Of a stretch of DNA of 31,950 nt, positions 26,411 through 31,950 are shown piece by piece. The stretch spans positions 1 to 31,950 of the forward strand of contig JBNGIQ010003614.1 of the NCBI GenBank assembly GCA_049999765.1. Reading direction: 5' to 3'. The stretch is from Phaeoceros laevis (taxonomy: Eukaryota; Anthocerotophyta; Anthocerotopsida; Notothyladales). The notes beneath the pieces were generated by a model. The model searched no databases. It saw nothing but the letters and a program-made list of their open reading frames with translations, and had not been told where the DNA came from. The number at the start of each line of letters is the position of its first letter. Position 1 is the stretch's first letter. The translations under genes were made by a program, and so were the position numbers.

Positions 26411-28117
26411 ATGCTGGAGGCTCAAGCAAGCCCGCCGGGCCATTTTCGTCCCTGCTGCGAGGAAATCAGTGACGAGGGACTCTCGGTGCTTCCTAGGCAC
26501 ACCAAAGTTATTGTCACCGGCAACAACAGGACCAAGTCCGTCTTGGTTGGCCTGCATGGAGTCGTGAAGAAGGCAGTTGGGCTGGGAGGCTGGCATTGGC
26601 TGGTAAATGCTCCTTCTTCTGCCGCCGATATTGGCTTCTTCTTCTTCCTGGCATGCGCATGTCTCTGGAAATCGCAGCTTGAGAAATATTTCACAATTTG
26701 CTGCTCGGAATCTGTCTCAGTTTCGGCGGATATGCAAATGTTCTTGATCTTGATCCTTCCTTGGAGAATCCGCCTGCGGTTGTTTTGGCTATTCTGGACA
26801 ATCCCAGCTAGAATCGCACGAAACTGGTCCTCAAGGGGGGAGGGAGAGGGAAGTGGTTTTGGCAACAATTCTGTTGCTTCTGAATGTGATAAGCACAATA
26901 CACAGGAGTCCGGTCTGAGTGGTGAAGCTCATGAGGATAGTTGGATAGCTGCCGATTGTGATTTTCCTTGGTATCGCTTTGCAGGTATTGACCAATGGCG
27001 ACGAGGTGAAGCTACAGCGCAATGCGCTTAGCGTGATTGGACCGCCTACAGGTCACGAAGACGATGATGTGGATAATCCGTTCTCAAGCGCTGCGAGCGT
27101 AGGTTAGCAGTCTTCAAGGCTCGGACCGAAGCGCTGGTTTTTTTTCCTGTGCTCTCTCCGCCTTTACAAAAGCTTATACGACCTGACATACTGGATTCTT
27201 TGCTTACCGTAGGCATAACCGATCAGAATGGCTCCGAGGCCTCACCTTTCGTGTGTTTTGTATCAAGGGACTTGCTTTGGCACTAACAACCCTGCTGATA
27301 AGAGTCGCTTGTGTTTGCAGATGAGGATGACTTTCCTAGGTCATTCAAGCCTCGTGTGCGCCCTCGCAAGCCAATCGTTACAACAATGTCAAGTGCTGGC
27401 AACACAACCGTCAGCAGTGCAAGCACCAGTCAGAGTAAAGAGTCGGCACCAGCTCAGCACCTGTTTGACCCAAAAAAGCATGATTTTCCCAGACCCAAGC
27501 TTAAGCCAGCTGGTTTACCGGTACGTCATATTTCCCTTCAGTTCACTTGCAATTTGGCCTGAATTCTTTTGTGGCTAAGCACAATGTAGTTTGGATAAAC
27601 TGTGATGAGGATTATGTAAGCTTTGGCGATCCTGTCTTTGGGCACTACTTTGAACGGCATCCACTGGCCTTCAGAGATTTAACTAATCCTCTGGGTTGAA
27701 TGTTGTCGCAGCTGGTTGATCTGAGCAAACTTGAGACAGCTGCTTTGAAAAGATATCGGCGGCATTTCAAACTAGTGAGTAAAAGTCATGAGTGTTGTGT
27801 GACGAGGCTGCAAGAGTTAAGGTGCTTTGAAAGAGGTTACACGTTTAATCAACAATCCTCCACGATGTCTGTTTTGTGAAGGTTGATGTCGGCCCCAACT
27901 CAACAAAGGAGCAACTGCTGCGAGCTGTAGGTAGACATTTCGTTTCCCAGGTAAGGCAAAGCCTTTTGTGCCCTGATGCAGATGATGTTTGGAGGCTCTC
28001 CCAGTAAGCATTGAGGCTCAGTTGGTTTGCTGATACTTGCCATTGGGTTTGCAGCAACTGGATGAGGTGCAAGTGCTATCTGGCTTCGTGCAGGCAGCCA
28101 AGCGCCTGAAGGTGTAA
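26411..28117 (+). CDS. AFR: SAP30-like histone deacetylase complex subunit (AFR1/AFR2 type)
   Basis: This is a plant SAP30-function-related protein. Arabidopsis AFR1/AFR2 work with SIN3-type histone deacetylase complexes in the nucleus and repress flowering genes. Exons: 26411-26602, 26985-27102, 27321-27520, 27712-27774, 27882-27950, 28055-28117. They total 705 nt, 234 aa, with all phases closing. The N-terminal conserved module contains LPRHTKVIVTGNNRTKSVLV, then GVVKKAVGLGGWHWLVLTNG and VKLQRNALSVI. A variable, Ser/Thr/Pro/Lys-rich linker follows (HEDDDVDNPF, FDPKKHDFPRPK). The C-terminal SIN3-binding SAP30-like region is VDLSKLETAALKRYRRHFKL, STKEQLLRAVGRHFVSQQLD and GFVQAAKRLKV. The start MLEA matches the usual N-terminus; a GTG codon just precedes it and is not used. 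Intron 1 is the longest (382 bp). Confidence 0.93.
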
Positions 28118-29445
28118 CCTGCGCCAAATAACAATAGGTGCATGTTCCACTCTGCGCTCATGCAGTGTGATGTTTGTTTATCAACACTTCTACTACTCAA
28201 GAGTCGCAGGCTGTAGCGAGCCCTAGTTAGTCAGACTAGACGAATTGAGCCGGGAAGTAGGTGGTTGATGCAACACATTCGGCGGGCTTCTTTGCGCATT
28301 CATTGAGGATATTGTAGCTAGCCCACAAGACTCTCTGAATGAGTGCCGGTTTTGCTCGTGAAATGACTTGTGTCTACTTTAGTGTACTGGTTACTGCTGT
28401 TTAGGGTCGGTCGCTCAAGACTGTGTAAATCAGTAGGACAGTCAGTCCGTTGGTGGTAAGCTCTCTCTGTACCTTGCTGCTGCTATTGAATTTTGGTGAA
28501 TGCCAAGCTGAATGGCATGCATGCATGCTTTTTTATTCACCCGGCAGCTGGTTGAACGAAGGTGGTCAATGGCGTGTAAGGGGCCGGGGGTGCTGTATCT
28601 CTGCTGACAAGAGCTCCAGTCATCACCTCAGGAATGTGTCAATGTGTCGAGTGGCTTGAGGCTGCATTAGGAAGGAATGCGAGGCCAAGCAAGCAAGCAA
28701 AGCAGGCTGTCTTGACAGTATGTCCTAGGGGCTTGTCGTTGTGTGGTGCGAGCGGGCGAGGATCAGGTGATTAATTCCTTGAGACGGCAGATGCGACAGC
28801 ACCATCCTCGCGGTACGTTCTTGGGTATCGTTTGGTCACCGGTTCCACAGGTGCAGTTGGAACATGCGAATAATATCTCTGCCACACGCAGACCTTGTTC
28901 CTGGTGGCTGGCATGCTTTCGTAGAGCGCTGACACCTCACCCAGGTCAGGATGATTGGCTTCCAGGTGCTCATCCCGTTTCCCTATTCCTTCCCGTTCCA
29001 TTCTCTACCACCACTTTCTATTGCCGAAAGCTCTCGCATGTCAGCTGCTGTGTGGATACCTTCCATGTCATTGCCCGCCAGCCCTAGACCCAGCATCCTG
29101 CATATGCTGATAGATATGATGGAATGTACTCTTGTGCCTGTGTGTGTGAATCATCGTGACTCATCAGTCCTGCGAAAAGTGCCGGTAAACGCCGACGCGC
29201 ACAGGAAAGGAAAAGAAAGTTCAGATGGAATGGATGTGTACTTGTCGTGCGTTACGATACACACAGAAAGGAAGGGTTAGTCTCTTAGGTTGGACATCAT
29301 ACGACACAGTTCCACAGCCCAAGGAGCGGGGTGGATGATGAGTTCAGGCTTTCTTGCTGGGTACGTTGAGCATTGGAGTATCAGCGGCCCATGACATGCT
29401 CTCCATATCACCCCCATGGATTGCACCTTCCATGCACATCAAATG
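28118..29445. other. AFR 3' side and intergenic region
   Basis: No gene was recognised. The first part is the AFR 3' UTR. A run of RY-like motifs, catgcatgcatgc, lies near 28519-28531. Open frames such as 28743-29087 (+) and 28951-29280 (+) have no family resemblance and inconsistent composition. A short non-coding transcript cannot be excluded. Confidence 0.45.
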
Positions 29446-30106
29446 ACATGGACTTGTGCCCAATAAACTTGATATACAGTAAACCCCCAAGCAAACTTGA
29501 ATTTTATTTGAGTACTACATTCAAATGCCTCGAAAGAGACTATTATTAGTAGAGCACGTCAGTACAAAAACAAATTTCGTCACGATCTCGTTGGTGTAGC
29601 ATGTCTGCATTATAGAAAACAGTTGCATGCACAGATTGAACTGCAGGAAGACGCAGTCTGCTTTGAATTTGGCTTCACATTTGCTTCAAAACAATATTCA
29701 GCCTTCCTGTCTGTATGGATGGAACTGAGCCACAAAACTGGTATGACTGTAAGTCATGAATCCTGATCTCTCGAGATCATGGACTTGTCACTTGTGCCCA
29801 AATAAACTTGATATACAGTAAACCCTCGAGCAAACTTTGAATTTTACCTGAGTACTACATTCAAATGCCTCAAAAGAGATTATTAATAGTGGAGCTTGTC
29901 AGTACAAAAACAAATTTCGTCACGATCTCGTTGGTGTAGCATGTCTGCATTATAGAAAACAGTTGCTGCACAGATTGAACAACAGTCTGCTTTGAATTTG
30001 GCTTCAAATTTGGTTCAAAAAATATTCAGCTTTCCTGTCTGTATGGATGGAACTGAGCCACAAAACTGGTATGACTGTAAGTCATGAATCTTGATCTCTC
30101 GAGATC
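29446..30106. repeat. Tandem direct duplication of about 330 bp
   Basis: Copy A (about 29446-29778) and copy B (about 29779-30106) are direct, adjoining repeats sharing long identical blocks, such as gtacaaaaacaaatttcgtc, the following cacgatctcgttggtgtagc, and the block from tgtctgtatggatgg to gtaagtcatgaatc. They differ by scattered substitutions and a few small indels (for example copy A has extra bases around gcaggaagacg), roughly a tenth of positions by eye. Neither copy encodes a recognisable protein. The repeat lies just past the 3' end of UGP, so it may form part of that gene's 3' UTR. On the minus strand copy A contains an AATAAA (within caaataaaattc) that copy B has lost. Confidence 0.9.
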
Positions 30107-30280
30107 CAACGGATAACCAGCAAGCCAGCCAGCCAGACATAACCATTCTGGGAGCTCTGCTGGACAGCCAATGCTGGCTGGACATGATGCTCAAAGAGTA
30201 CAGCAAGTTATACCTACTTGGCTCAGATGGCCATCCTTTTGTATCGCAATCGGCAGTGAGCAGCCTTCCTAGAACAATGT

Positions 30281-31950
<1,670 letters not shown>

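Noticed and set aside
28743-29087. 114-codon plus-strand open frame
   Set aside because: It shows no domain, no splice partner and no conserved motif. It may only be part of a non-coding transcript.

Overview
The window is nuclear DNA of a photosynthetic streptophyte, most likely a land plant. The genes are split by many short GT-AG introns (mostly about 70-150 bp), and several are plant types: an AFC-type LAMMER kinase, an HIR3-type SPFH protein, the plastid phylloquinone enzyme ABC4/MenA, a plant SAP30-like AFR protein, and a degenerate PPR fragment. Gene-dense spacing, short introns and the PPR relic fit a seedless plant (bryophyte or lycophyte) better than a large-genome seed plant. I cannot settle the lineage from the sequence alone.

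Layout. 1-2157: unassigned, with a 20-bp-arm hairpin, a 45-bp tandem repeat and possible exons of an unknown gene. 2158-5419 (+): AFC/LAMMER kinase, 12 exons. 6127-7469 (-): HIR3-like protein, 5 exons. 7470-9780: repeat-rich accessory stretch with a 72-bp inverted duplication, a PPR relic and small unidentified ORFs. 10280-10939 (+): unidentified gene. 11586-14620 (-): CCT6 (CCT zeta), 15 exons. 14917-18079 (+): Deg/HtrA serine protease of cyanobacterial HhoA type. 18333-20444 (-): ABC4/MenA, 10 exons. 21047-23657 (+): adenosine kinase, 13 exons. 23658-26410: GC-rich non-coding stretch. 26411-28117 (+): SAP30-like AFR protein, 6 exons. 29446-30106: tandem duplication of about 330 bp. 30281-31762 (-): intronless UDP-glucose pyrophosphorylase.

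The exon models were built by hand from splice sites, reading phase and recalled family conservation. For AFC, HIR3, CCT6, ABC4, ADK and AFR every exon phase closes, and the predicted protein lengths are reasonable for their families (435, 295, 534, 427, 343 and 234 aa; the ABC4 product is longer because of its transit peptide). The 5' end of the Deg gene is the only poorly resolved part of a recognised gene.

These are mostly housekeeping genes and do not form one pathway. Two loose themes appear. Deg protease and ABC4 are neighbours and both probably act in the plastid. AFC kinase (splicing) and AFR (chromatin) are nuclear regulators. I found no convincing new multi-gene system. The best leads are the HhoA-type protease, the intronless UGP with its duplicated 3' flank, the inverted coding-fragment duplication near 8.3 kb, and the unidentified gene near 10.5 kb.
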